Shown: one piece after another, positions 55,131-63,909 of the stretch | Layout: the number at the start of each line of letters is the position of its first letter | Position numbering within the stretch: position 1 is the first letter of the stretch | Origin: Chthonomonadaceae bacterium | GTDB lineage: Bacteria > Armatimonadota > Fimbriimonadia > Fimbriimonadales > Fimbriimonadaceae | Reading direction: 5' to 3' | DNA length: 64,000 bases | Assembly (NCBI GenBank): GCA_015709495.1 | Contig: CP054189.1 | Span: 1,922,001-1,986,000, forward strand | The notes under the pieces: model-generated | What the model saw: the letters and a program-made list of their open reading frames with translations, nothing else | Told to the model about the DNA's origin: nothing | Databases searched by the model: none | Position numbers and translations under genes: made by a program

Positions 55131-57199
55131 TGATCGGTGGCTTCCGCAGCCTTGCGCTGCTCGAACTCCTTGATAAGAGCCTGCTGCTCAGGGAACGGCA
55201 ATTCGTCGTAGTGGGAGAACCGTTGGACAAACCGTCCTCGGCCCTTGGTGATCGACCTCAGATCGAGAGCATACCGGGTCATCGTCGCGACCGGCACTTG
55301 GGCGCGGACGCGAGTTTTACCAGGGGCGACTGGGTCCATCCCCGCAAGCCTCCCCCGCCTGCCATTTAGGTCGCCAACGACGTCTCCGACGCAATCATCC
55401 GGCACATCGACTTCGACGTTTACGATGGGTTCAAGGATGGTCGGGTCTGCTTTTTCGGCGGCCGCCCGAAACGCCAGCGCGCCTGCGATCTTAAAGGCCA
55501 TCTCGCTGGAGTCGACCTCGTGGTACGAGCCGTCGTAAACCGTCGCTCGGACGTCGACGACCTGGAATCCGGCCCGCAGTCCCCCTTCCAATGCCTCGCG
55601 GACGCCTTTCTCGACGGCGGGAATGTAGTTCTTAGGAATGGAGCCACCCACGACTTTGTTATCAAATTGGAACCCGGACCCTCGTTCGAGCGGCTCGAGC
55701 TCCAGCCAGCAGTCTCCGAACTGGCCTCGTCCTCCGGTCTGCCTCTTGTGGCGTCCTTGAGCCTTCGCCGAGCCTTTGACCGTTTCCTTGAACGGGACCT
55801 TCGCTTCGGCGGTTTCGACCGTGACGCCGAACCTCGATTTGAGCTTCTCGATGGCGGCGTCGAGGTGGATATCGCCCATCCCTTCGAGGATCTCCTGGTG
55901 AATGGTCGCGTCTCGTACGTACCGTAGAGTCGGGTCCTCTTCGAGCAGCTTGGTGAGGGCGGGCCCGAGCTTGTCTTCATCCGACTTGGTCGCGGGTCGA
56001 ATGGCGATTCGATAGATCGGCTCAGGGAATTCGATCGCCGGAATCATTACCTTGTCTTTGGCGGTGGTCAGGGTATCTCCCGTATGGGTGTCCTGCAACT
56101 TCGCGAGCGCGCAAATGTCCCCCGCGCCGACTTCGGTGGCCGCCTCTTGGCCCTTGCCGTGAGGGAAGTAAATGTTGTGGAGTCGTTCCTCTTGCTCGCG
56201 GTTGATGTTGAGCACGTGCGCGTCCGCTTTCAACGTGCCGCTGTAGACTCTGACGTAGTTGATTTTGCCGACGTAAGGGTCGGCCGTTGACTTGAACACG
56301 AATGCGGCCAACGGTCCCGCAGGTTCTGCCTTGAGCGTGAGTTCACCGAGGGTTTTCGGCTGTTCGCAGGGAGAAGGCAGTTCGCCGACGATGCGGTCCA
56401 ATAGGGTAGCGACGCCGATGCCGCTATGCGCCGAACCCAGCAGGATCGGAACGACTCGGCCCGACTCCGTGCCGACCATCAGTCCGTGCTCAATCTCTTC
56501 GTCGGTGAGCGCGCCCCCATCGAGATACTTCATCATCAGATCGTCGTCGCCTTCGGCGGCCGACTCCATCATCTGGACGCGCAGATCCTCCGCTTCTGAG
56601 ACATGACCGGAAGGAACGTCCTCGATTTGCTCGCCCCTATCCTTGCCCTTGTACACCTTCATGCTAAGAAGGTCCAGCACGCCGCTGAATGCCGCTTGGT
56701 GACCGATCGGGAGTTGGACCTGCACGACCTTGGTGCCATACAGCGCCTTGAGCGTGCGCATCAAGCCGTCAAAATCAGAGTTGTCGCGTTCGAGCTTGTT
56801 GACAAACACGCATTTCGAGAGCCCGTGCTGTTCGGCGACTTCCCAAGCGAGTTCGAATCCGACGTCGAGGTCGGCTTTCGCCTCACAAACGATGATCATC
56901 GCCTCGACCACTCTCGCTATCGCGTGGAGATCGCCGATGAAATCGGGATAACCGGGTACGTCGATGAGGTTGATCTTGTGTCCGTTCCATTCCAGCGGAT
57001 TGACGCTCGCGCTGATACTGATCTTGCGCCTGATTTCGAGCGGGTCGAAGTCGCTTTGGGTGTTGCCCGCATCGACCGAGCCTACGCGATCGACCGCGCC
57101 GGCGGTGAACAGCATGTGCTCGACCAGCATCGTCTTGCCGGACCCACCATGACCCACGATAGCGACGTTGCGAATCTTGTCAGGGGAATAGGACTTCAC
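55127..57199 (-). CDS. Elongation factor G-like GTPase (EF-G paralogue)
   Basis: 690 residues with all five EF-G domains. G1 is GHGGSGKT (16-23), G3 is DVPGYPDF (80-87) and G4 is NKLERD (134-139). In true EF-G the G3 motif is DTPGHVDF, whose His helps GTP hydrolysis; here it is Tyr84. The late domain IV segment GGRGQFGDCWLELEPLERGSGF and the C-terminal LDLRSITKGRGRFVQRFSHYDELP are conserved. A separate canonical fusA begins at 63910, so this is a paralogue, in the EF-G2 or 'EF-G-like' group, with an uncertain role. It ends with a four-base overlap against the HDOD gene. Confidence 0.92.
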   Translation of the reverse strand: MKSYSPDKIRNVAIVGHGGSGKTMLVEHMLFTAGAVDRVGSVDAGNTQSDFDPLEIRRKISISASVNPLEWNGHKINLIDVPGYPDFIGDLHAIARVVEAMIIVCEAKADLDVGFELAWEVAEQHGLSKCVFVNKLERDNSDFDGLMRTLKALYGTKVVQVQLPIGHQAAFSGVLDLLSMKVYKGKDRGEQIEDVPSGHVSEAEDLRVQMMESAAEGDDDLMMKYLDGGALTDEEIEHGLMVGTESGRVVPILLGSAHSGIGVATLLDRIVGELPSPCEQPKTLGELTLKAEPAGPLAAFVFKSTADPYVGKINYVRVYSGTLKADAHVLNINREQEERLHNIYFPHGKGQEAATEVGAGDICALAKLQDTHTGDTLTTAKDKVMIPAIEFPEPIYRIAIRPATKSDEDKLGPALTKLLEEDPTLRYVRDATIHQEILEGMGDIHLDAAIEKLKSRFGVTVETAEAKVPFKETVKGSAKAQGRHKRQTGGRGQFGDCWLELEPLERGSGFQFDNKVVGGSIPKNYIPAVEKGVREALEGGLRAGFQVVDVRATVYDGSYHEVDSSEMAFKIAGALAFRAAAEKADPTILEPIVNVEVDVPDDCVGDVVGDLNGRRGRLAGMDPVAPGKTRVRAQVPVATMTRYALDLRSITKGRGRFVQRFSHYDELPFPEQQALIKEFEQRKAAEATDH

Positions 57200-57230
57200 T
57201 GAGGGTATCTCCAGATATCAGATTTGCGCC

Positions 57231-57252
57231 AAGCGCCGCTGTGCGGCGGCTT
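57231..57252 (-). terminator. Strong hairpin between the Asp-box lipoprotein and EF-G-like genes
   Basis: AAG-CGCCGC-TGT-GCGGCG-CTT forms a nine-pair stem with one bulged G. It lies 76 bases past the lipoprotein stop and 32 bases before the EF-G-like start on the minus strand. No T tract follows, so it could be a weak terminator or a leader structure. Confidence 0.3.
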
Positions 57253-57327
57253 GATAAAGCGGTCGCCGACCGATTTCGGCCAGCGCAGTTTCAAGAATAG
57301 CACGTCCGAAGCGGAGTTCGCACAGGT

Positions 57328-60069
57328 TCAACGAACGGCGACCCAATACGCTTGGTCGATGCGAACGGACCAAGTTCCTGCGGTTTCGAACGCGTCCGGC
57401 GCCCAAGAGAGCCGCGCGATCATTCTTCGTGTCGCAGGGTCGATGAATCGGTTGGGGTTGTTCGTGACGACGACCTCCACAACGGAATCTGCGGTCGTCG
57501 CCGCTTGAACATGAACCCGCTCAAAGCGCCACTCGGAATAGTTCCAGAACTGAATCTCCTGGCCCAAACCGAGGCCCGTAGCTGACGCTTCGAGGCGGAA
57601 TCTCAGCTCGGATACGCTTGGGTACGGGCAGCGTGCGAGGAGTCCGAGATCGACGGGGAATCGCACGTCGGCGCTATTTAGGTCCGCCTGGACGACGACT
57701 CGCTTGTCATCGCTGAGATATAGCCACGGCAGGCCGCCCTGTTTGAGGATTCCAAAGTAGACGCTCAAGATGTCCGGCGAGATCGGGTCGACCGCCGGAG
57801 CGATCGTGGCCACGTAGATGCCTCTGCCGTGGGTCACTGCCAAGAGCCTCGAAGAGTCCACGAAGTGCAGTTCGTCGATCGGCACGGTCGCCGGCCCCTG
57901 CTGCAACGTGCTCCAGTTCTCGCCGTAGTCGACCGAGGTGAACAGTCCAATGTCAGTTCCCGCGTAGAGCCAACCGGGTTCCGTAGGGTGGACGGCGAGC
58001 GCGCTCACTGGCGCTTCGGGCAGTCGTACCAAACCGGAGCCAGAAGCGGACTGCCAAGTTGCGCCGTCGTCGAGGCTCTGCCAAACGTTGTCCGACTCCC
58101 ACCCCATGAACGCGACAAACACCCGATTGGGATTGTTGGGGTCGAAGCAAATCCTAGAGACCCACCGCTCCGGCATCGGCCCGCCAGCGTCGTCGACCCG
58201 TTGCCACGAAGGGCTCGTCGCCGTGGCGTTGGCCGACTTCCAGACTTGGCCGTTGTTATAGCCGACATAAACCCGGTCCGAGTTTGAGGGGTCGATCGCG
58301 ACGGTCGAGATGTTGTAAGGGTTGCTGCCCAGAAAGTGCGCGTTTGGCGGCTCGGGTCGAAGAGGTTCGATGGTCGGTTTGATGATCTCCCAACTCACTG
58401 CGGATGTCGTCGAAGCCTTTGCGTTGTTGGTTCTCCAGAGTCTTCGGCACCCAACGAGAATCCGGTTCGGGTTGTTGGGGTCCACAACGAAATGCGTAAT
58501 GAAGTTCGTGGTGCTGGTTCCTGCGTCGGTGATGGGATTGGACGAGTTGTAGATGTAGCTCGCCGATGAACCCCCGTTCGTACTTCGGAAGATGGCTCCC
58601 CACTGAATCTCGCCGTAAAAGTAGTTGGAGTTGGTCCGGTCGTAGGCGGTGTGGCCCCCATCGCCTCCAAAGGTGTTGGTCCAACCTTGCGGATTGCCGT
58701 TGAACCTCTTGGTGCCGTTGTCTTGAGTTCCGCCAACGATCACGCCCGTCGTCGGGTTCATGACCGCGCCATAGAACTGCGTGATTCCTAGATTGTTGTT
58801 AAGCGCCGTCGCCGAAGAGCCGTTCGAGTCCGTCGTTCGATAAACGCCGCCATCCGTCGCAAAGTACACGGTTCGGTTGGTCGAGCCGTTGAACCCGGGG
58901 TGGTGGACGATCCCGTGCATATCCGCATGGACGCCGGTGAACGTCCGATTGAGGGTCACCCCCGCATCCGTGCTGCGATACAGGTACACCCCTCCGACAA
59001 TGAGCGTATTGGGATTCGTAGGATCGACCCAGAGCGTATTGTTGTAGGCCGAGTACGTGGAAATCCCGCTTCCAGAGGTTCGTCGCGTGAACGATTGTCC
59101 CCCGTTCGTCGAGCGGTAAATGAGGATCCGATCGTTCTCGCTCACTGCGGCGAAGACCGTGCTCGGGTTCGAAATCGAATAGCAGAGCTCCGTTCTGTGG
59201 CCGCTGATGCCCGACGCGAGAGTCCACGTTTGCCCTCCGTTCGTCGAATAGGCCGCTCCGTCGTCATGAAGCCCGACCATAGCCTTGGTGCCGTCGGTCG
59301 GGTGAAACTTCACGTCGTAGGCGAATCCCGTGTACACCTTCGTCCAATTGGCCCCGCGGTTCGTTGAGCGAAACACCCCAGTTCCCGTGGCTATCAGTAG
59401 GACCTCAGGATTCTCTGGCGAGATGGCGATTCTATTGATAAACTCGAAGTCGGTTCCACTCGTGCTTGGCAAATGCTCCCAGTTTTGCCCGCCGTCGGTC
59501 GAGCGGTACATGCCAAGCCCGGTCAAGAACGCGGTGTTCGTTGTTCCCGCGGGCCATTCGGCAAAGCCTTCGCCAGTTCCGATGTACAGCGTGTCCGGTT
59601 CGGAAGGGTGCATGGCCATGCAGCCGATGTTGATCGCAGGTAGGAAATCCTCCAACGGGAGCCACGAGGCTCCGCCGTCGAGGGTCTTCCAGACGCCCCC
59701 AGTTACCGCGCCGGTCCACATGATGCTCGGGTTGGTCGGATGGATCACGATCGGGCGCACCCTTCCTCCCACGTTGCCTGGGCCCAGCCAGGTCCAACTC
59801 GCCGGAAACACGCCCGCATGAAGGGGGCGACGGCGAAGCAACTCTTCCCGCTGTAACAACGCTCGGGAAAGCGCGCCCTTCGGAACTGTCCCGTCCGAAC
59901 TGAGCCGCTGGGAGAACCTGTACGCCAGCGCCCGGATCGGCTGGTCGGGCATCAGCTCGCTCTTTGAAGCGGGCTGAGCCGGTTGGCAGCCTTGGGCAAG
60001 AAGGCAGCCGACGAGGGCCAAAGGGAACATTGCGTTGACGAAAAAGCGGCGGTGCAAGGGGATCATCAT
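57328..60069 (-). CDS. Asp-box (BNR) beta-propeller lipoprotein
   Basis: 913 residues. A lipoprotein signal, MMIPLHRRFFVNAMFPLALVGC, has a lipobox LVGC at Cys22; a second LAQGC is a poorer match. Like the protein at 4402-7380, it carries many Asp-box motifs (TLDGGASW, STDGGQNW, STNRGANW, STNGGQTW, SLDDGATW, SVDYGENW), giving one or two sortilin-like propellers. About 160 C-terminal residues after YVATIAPAVDPISPDIL form a separate domain of unknown type. It is probably anchored to the outer membrane or cell surface. No catalytic residues can be assigned. Confidence 0.88.
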   Translation of the reverse strand: MMIPLHRRFFVNAMFPLALVGCLLAQGCQPAQPASKSELMPDQPIRALAYRFSQRLSSDGTVPKGALSRALLQREELLRRRPLHAGVFPASWTWLGPGNVGGRVRPIVIHPTNPSIMWTGAVTGGVWKTLDGGASWLPLEDFLPAINIGCMAMHPSEPDTLYIGTGEGFAEWPAGTTNTAFLTGLGMYRSTDGGQNWEHLPSTSGTDFEFINRIAISPENPEVLLIATGTGVFRSTNRGANWTKVYTGFAYDVKFHPTDGTKAMVGLHDDGAAYSTNGGQTWTLASGISGHRTELCYSISNPSTVFAAVSENDRILIYRSTNGGQSFTRRTSGSGISTYSAYNNTLWVDPTNPNTLIVGGVYLYRSTDAGVTLNRTFTGVHADMHGIVHHPGFNGSTNRTVYFATDGGVYRTTDSNGSSATALNNNLGITQFYGAVMNPTTGVIVGGTQDNGTKRFNGNPQGWTNTFGGDGGHTAYDRTNSNYFYGEIQWGAIFRSTNGGSSASYIYNSSNPITDAGTSTTNFITHFVVDPNNPNRILVGCRRLWRTNNAKASTTSAVSWEIIKPTIEPLRPEPPNAHFLGSNPYNISTVAIDPSNSDRVYVGYNNGQVWKSANATATSPSWQRVDDAGGPMPERWVSRICFDPNNPNRVFVAFMGWESDNVWQSLDDGATWQSASGSGLVRLPEAPVSALAVHPTEPGWLYAGTDIGLFTSVDYGENWSTLQQGPATVPIDELHFVDSSRLLAVTHGRGIYVATIAPAVDPISPDILSVYFGILKQGGLPWLYLSDDKRVVVQADLNSADVRFPVDLGLLARCPYPSVSELRFRLEASATGLGLGQEIQFWNYSEWRFERVHVQAATTADSVVEVVVTNNPNRFIDPATRRMIARLSWAPDAFETAGTWSVRIDQAYWVAVR

Positions 60070-60242
60070 TGCATTGACCTAACTCAAGAGGTTTCTTTCA
60101 GACTACACCAGAATCCTGGAATTCGAACGAGGAAATCGCTCTGCGCCCGAGATCTCGCAGGAAGTTGCTCCCTTCAGAATCTTTGCTGCCCCGTTCCATC
60201 GTATAGGCTTTGCGGGGAGCCGCGCCTTCCCGGAGAATCGTT

Positions 60243-61106
60243 ATGAACAATGCACCGAACTCGTCGTTGGAAGCCCGTTTGAATCAGCTTGAGACCTCGC
60301 ATCGGGCGCTCGAAGGGCGCTATCGAAGAATGAAGCTGGCCCTCGGCCTTGCCGTCTCGCCTGTACTTCTAGGTGGACTTCTCGCCGCCTCAGGATGGAT
60401 GAACCCAGGGCAAGCTGCGGCCGAGGTCGCCGCAAAGAGATTCAGCCTGGTGGGTGACGACGGAAAGGAGCTGGCTGCGATGGAGTTGACGTCTGATGGG
60501 CTTCCTTCCGTGACGCTGCGCGACAAGTCGGGGGGCATCAAGGCACGGTTTGCGGTGGCTTCGAACGGGCTGGCGAACGTTTGGATGTTCGGTGAAGAAG
60601 GCAAGGTTCGCGCACAATTCGGCTTCGACACAAAGGGTCCCGCTATGTGGCTATTCGACAAGGAAGGTACGGGACGGTTGGTCGCAGGGTTCTCCGAAGG
60701 AGAGTTGCCCGGAATGTGGCTCGACGATAAGGAAGGGCAACCGGTCAGCAGATGGGTCCAGAATGCCTCCGGCTTTGCGTCGCTCGAAATGCTCGGAACC
60801 GGGGGGCTTCGGCAGTCGGCGCTGGGCTTGGACGACGAGAACCGGCCGATGCTTTGGCTTTACGACGAGCGGGGCGTAGGTAGGGCGATTTTGGGGTTCA
60901 CGCTCTACGGTAACCCTGGGCTGTGGCTCGACGACCCGCAGAAGAAGACGCGGGCTTCCTTGGCGATGGGCGTAACGGGCGACTGCTCATTCGACCTGCT
61001 CGATGCGAGCGGAACCTCCCGCGCAACGTTGTCGGGCGAAGAGGGCAAGGAGCAGCTCACGCTTCGCAACAAGAGCGGAGAGACGCTGTTTACGACCGTG
61101 AAGTGA
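60243..61106 (+). CDS. Membrane-anchored glycine-rich beta-repeat protein
   Basis: 287 residues from the ATG at 60243; earlier codons in frame lack a ribosome site. A short coiled coil (1-30) and one membrane helix (about 31-52, LALGLAVSPVLLGGLLAA) precede repeats of about 33 residues. Each repeat reads roughly [LF]-x-D-x-x-G-x-x-R-A-x(5-8)-G-x-[PA]-x-[ML]-[WL]-L-x-D: GIKARFAVASNGLANVWMFGEEG, KVRAQFGFDTKGPAMWLFDKEG, GRAILGFTLYGNPGLWLDD. I recognise no named family. The topology suggests a cytoplasmic N-terminus with a repeat domain outside. Confidence 0.8.
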   Translation: MNNAPNSSLEARLNQLETSHRALEGRYRRMKLALGLAVSPVLLGGLLAASGWMNPGQAAAEVAAKRFSLVGDDGKELAAMELTSDGLPSVTLRDKSGGIKARFAVASNGLANVWMFGEEGKVRAQFGFDTKGPAMWLFDKEGTGRLVAGFSEGELPGMWLDDKEGQPVSRWVQNASGFASLEMLGTGGLRQSALGLDDENRPMLWLYDERGVGRAILGFTLYGNPGLWLDDPQKKTRASLAMGVTGDCSFDLLDASGTSRATLSGEEGKEQLTLRNKSGETLFTTVK

Positions 61107-61116
61107 AGGTAAGGCG

Positions 61117-62694
61117 TCAGTCCTCGCCGCTGTTCCTCGACTCCGGTTTCATCATCGGGAAGAGCACGGCTTCACGGATGGAGTCCGCGCCGGTGAGGGT
61201 CATGACCAGCCGGTCGATCCCAATGCCGCAACCCCCGGTCGGAGGCATACCGCACTCCAGCGCGTAGATGTACTCCTCGTCCATCGGGTGCGATTCCTCG
61301 TCCCCACGCTCGGCTTGGCGTTGCTGCATCTCGAACCGCTCGCGCTGGTCGATCGGGTCGTTGATCTCTGAGAACGCGTTCGCGACCTCTCGTCCGCCGA
61401 TGTACGCTTCGAACCTCCGTGTCATTCGGGGATTGCGCGGGTCCTTCTTTGCGAGCGGGGAGGTTTCGATCGGATAGCCGACCACGAACGTGGGCTCGAT
61501 GAGGGTCGGCTCGACGAAAACTTCGAGGAGCTTCTCGATGAGTCCTCCCAGATGGTGCTCCTCGTCCGCGATGATCCTCTTTCCGTTTTGAGGGTTGACG
61601 ACCTTTCTATCCCCCAGCGCGGCCTTCGCCTTGTCCAGCGACGATAGGTCGGCTGCAGTAAGTCCCGTGTGCCGCTCGATTTCGGTGAGCAGGTCCACCC
61701 TCGACCAGGGTTTAGAGAAGTCCAGCAACTGGCCCTCCTCAGGATCGGCGCCAGTGGCGGGATGAGAACCACTAAACCGTGAGTTGCCAAACACCTCCTC
61801 CGCTACGAACCGAAACAGCCCCTCCACCTGCTTCATCACATCTTCGAGGTTGGCGTACGCCTCGTACCATTCCAGGAGCGTGAACTCGGGATTGTGGCGA
61901 TTCGAGACGCCCTCGTTCCTGAAGACCTTGCCAATCTCGAACACCTTCGGCAGATCGCCGCAGATCAACCGCTTCAAATAGAGTTCGAGCGAGATGCGGA
62001 GCTTGACGTCGATATCGTACGCGTTGTAATGCGTCAGAAACGGGCGCGCCGCCGCTCCACCCGCCACGATCTGGAGCATTGGAGTCTCGACCTCGACGTA
62101 CCCTTGTTTCTCAAAGTATTTGCGGACGGCCGAAACGATCTTGCTGCGAGCTACCAGCGTGTCGCGCACCGGTTTGTTGGCGATGAGGTCCAGGTGCCTA
62201 TGCCGGTAGCGCGCCTCGACGTCTTCGAGCGCATACCATTGCTGGCCGTCCTTCTCCTTGCCGATCGGCAGGGCGTGGAGGCACTTACTGAGTGGCTTGA
62301 GTTCACGGACATGAATCGACCGCTCGCCGGTGCGGGTTCGAAACAGAAAACCAAGCACGCCCACATGGTCGCCGATGTCGAGCAGGGTGTACGCCTCCCA
62401 CGCCTCCTCGCTGAGGTCATCCTTGCGGAAGTATGCCTGGATCTTTCCGTCTCCATCCGAAAGATGGGCGAATCCCGCCTTGCCCATCAGCCGATAGCTT
62501 ACGATCCTGCCGGCAAACGCGACGTCCGGTGCCTCGGATTCGGCAAAATCCCCCTCGGAAGGAAACAGTTGCAGAAGATCGTCGGCAGAGCCTGTTGAGT
62601 CAAACCGCTCGACCGCATACGGGTCGAGCCCCAACTCGCGAAGCCGCTCCAGCTTCTGAAGGCGAACGTCTCTCAAGGACAACTCTTCGGTCAT
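61117..62694 (-). CDS. lysS: Lysyl-tRNA synthetase, class II
   Basis: 525 residues from the ATG at 62694 (MTEELSLRDVRLQKLERLRELGLDPY); the frame is open to 62790 without family match. An OB-fold anticodon domain spans about 50-150. Motif 2 is FRNEGVSNRHNPEFTLLEWYEAY and motif 3 is GCGIGIDRLVMTLTGADSIREAVLFP. It attaches lysine to tRNA-Lys. The insert STGLTAADLSSLDKAKAALGDRK near residue 370 and a C-terminal tail PMMKPESRNSGED are slightly longer than usual. It is divergent from the rpsL promoter. Confidence 0.96.
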   Translation of the reverse strand: MTEELSLRDVRLQKLERLRELGLDPYAVERFDSTGSADDLLQLFPSEGDFAESEAPDVAFAGRIVSYRLMGKAGFAHLSDGDGKIQAYFRKDDLSEEAWEAYTLLDIGDHVGVLGFLFRTRTGERSIHVRELKPLSKCLHALPIGKEKDGQQWYALEDVEARYRHRHLDLIANKPVRDTLVARSKIVSAVRKYFEKQGYVEVETPMLQIVAGGAAARPFLTHYNAYDIDVKLRISLELYLKRLICGDLPKVFEIGKVFRNEGVSNRHNPEFTLLEWYEAYANLEDVMKQVEGLFRFVAEEVFGNSRFSGSHPATGADPEEGQLLDFSKPWSRVDLLTEIERHTGLTAADLSSLDKAKAALGDRKVVNPQNGKRIIADEEHHLGGLIEKLLEVFVEPTLIEPTFVVGYPIETSPLAKKDPRNPRMTRRFEAYIGGREVANAFSEINDPIDQRERFEMQQRQAERGDEESHPMDEEYIYALECGMPPTGGCGIGIDRLVMTLTGADSIREAVLFPMMKPESRNSGED

Positions 62695-62798
62695 TCGAAG
62701 TAAGCATTCTACTTGACTTCCTCGGGGGGCGGGCCTGAGTGACGGACTGCCGAGAGGGTCCAACGGCCCGCCTGGAGTCCGCGAAGTCAAAGGAACGC

Positions 62799-62828
62799 TT
62801 GACAGCTTGATACCGGGCGCGTCATACT
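62799..62828 (+). promoter_or_regulatory. Promoter of the rpsL-rpsG-fusA operon
   Basis: A perfect -35 TTGACA (62799-62804) and CATACT (62823-62828, four of six) are separated by 18 bases. rpsL starts about 200 bases downstream, so the transcript would have a long leader. Confidence 0.6.
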
Positions 62829-62859
62829 ACGCCCAGGCACAACGAGGCGAGGCCTTTGC

Positions 62860-62913
62860 GTGTCGAATATCGGTCGAGGAGGCTGGGAGCCGGAGGATTC
62901 TGAGAACGATTAA
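62860..62913 (+). CDS. Possible leader peptide of the rpsL operon
   Basis: A GTG-started frame of 17 codons (M-SNIGRGGWEPEDSEND) ends at TAA 62911-62913. A ribosome-site-like GAGGCGAGG (62844-62852) lies eight bases before it. It sits between the operon promoter and an attenuator-like hairpin, where leader peptides are often found. The coding potential of so short a frame cannot be judged alone. Confidence 0.25.
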   Translation: MSNIGRGGWEPEDSEND

Positions 62914-62938
62914 GGAGTCGGAATCGAGAAATGGGAGG

Positions 62939-62967
62939 CCCCCTGCCGGCAGGTAGCGGGTTTTTTT
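62939..62967 (+). terminator. Attenuator-like terminator in the rpsL leader
   Basis: CCC (62939-62941) pairs with GGG (62958-62960), and inside it CCTG (62942-62945) with CAGG (62950-62953), around a CCGG loop with a four-base bulge; seven T follow directly (62961-62967). No plus-strand gene ends just before it, since lysS runs the other way, so it would stop leader transcripts at about 135 bases. Confidence 0.6.
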
Positions 62968-63036
62968 GTTGTCTTCCCGCCAGCGCCGACCGCGTTCGAC
63001 GCAGGGTCCGCGTGCCGCAAAGGACAAGAGAATCGT

Positions 63037-63417
63037 ATGCCAACAGTCAATCAACTGGTGCGGAAAGGGCGCAGGACGCCCAAGGTGAAGTCGAAGTCGC
63101 CGGCGCTCAAGGGCAACCCCCAGCGCAGGGGCGTCTGCACGATCGTACGAACGATGACGCCCAAGAAGCCCAATTCGGCTCTCCGCAAGGTGGCGCGCGT
63201 CCGATTGACGAATGGCGTCGAAGTCACGGCGTATATCCCCGGAATCGGCCACAACCTTCAGGAGCACTCGGTGGTGCTCGTTCGAGGCGGCCGTGTGAAG
63301 GACCTTCCCGGCGTGCGATACCACATCGTCCGCGGTACACAGCAGACTGCCGGCACGAACAACCGAATGCAAGGTCGCAGCAAATACGGTGCCAAGCGGC
63401 CGAAGGCGGCGAAGTAA
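63037..63417 (+). CDS. rpsL: Ribosomal protein S12
   Basis: 126 residues. It begins [12 protein letters not shown] and contains [17 protein letters not shown] and [17 protein letters not shown], the decoding-site loops. Lys43/Lys44 and the PGVRYH loop carry the residues found in streptomycin-sensitive strains. It is first in the rpsL-rpsG-fusA operon and controls decoding accuracy in the 30S subunit. Confidence 0.98.
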   Translation: MPTVNQLVRKGRRTPKVKSKSPALKGNPQRRGVCTIVRTMTPKKPNSALRKVARVRLTNGVEVTAYIPGIGHNLQEHSVVLVRGGRVKDLPGVRYHIVRGTQQTAGTNNRMQGRSKYGAKRPKAAK

Positions 63418-63427
63418 GGAGCGAGCG

Positions 63428-63898
63428 ATGCCGAGAAAAGGTCCAGTTTCCAAGCGAAGAATTCTTCCCGATCCGGTGTACGGCAGCGAACTTGCGCAGC
63501 GGTTCATCAACCGGATGATGCTCGACGGCAAGAAGTCCGTGTCTGAAAGGATTTTCTACTCTGCGATGGCCAACCTCGAACAGAAGACCGGAGAATCCGC
63601 GATCGAGGTGTTCGAGCGCGCCATGCAGAACGTGATGCCGAATGTTGAAGTGCGCCCGCGACGCGTGGGCGGCCAGACGTACCAAGTCCCGATGGACGTA
63701 CGGCCTGAGCGCCGACGCGCCCTCGCATTGCGTTGGCTCATCGAGTCCGCTCGGAAGAGGTCGGGCAACACGATGGTCGACAGGCTGACGTCTGAACTGC
63801 TCGACGCCGCCAACGGCACGGGCGTTGCGGTCAAGAAGCGCGAGGACACCCATCGCATGGCCGATGCGAACAAGGCGTTCTCGCACTATAGGTTCTAA
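63428..63898 (+). CDS. rpsG: Ribosomal protein S7
   Basis: 156 residues from the ATG at 63428 ([20 protein letters not shown]), ten bases after the rpsL stop, with AAGGAGCGA as ribosome site. [41 protein letters not shown] and [20 protein letters not shown] match S7 over its full length. It binds the 3' domain of 16S rRNA and starts assembly of the 30S head. Confidence 0.98.
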   Translation: MPRKGPVSKRRILPDPVYGSELAQRFINRMMLDGKKSVSERIFYSAMANLEQKTGESAIEVFERAMQNVMPNVEVRPRRVGGQTYQVPMDVRPERRRALALRWLIESARKRSGNTMVDRLTSELLDAANGTGVAVKKREDTHRMADANKAFSHYRF

Positions 63899-63909
63899 GG
63901 AAGGAACTT

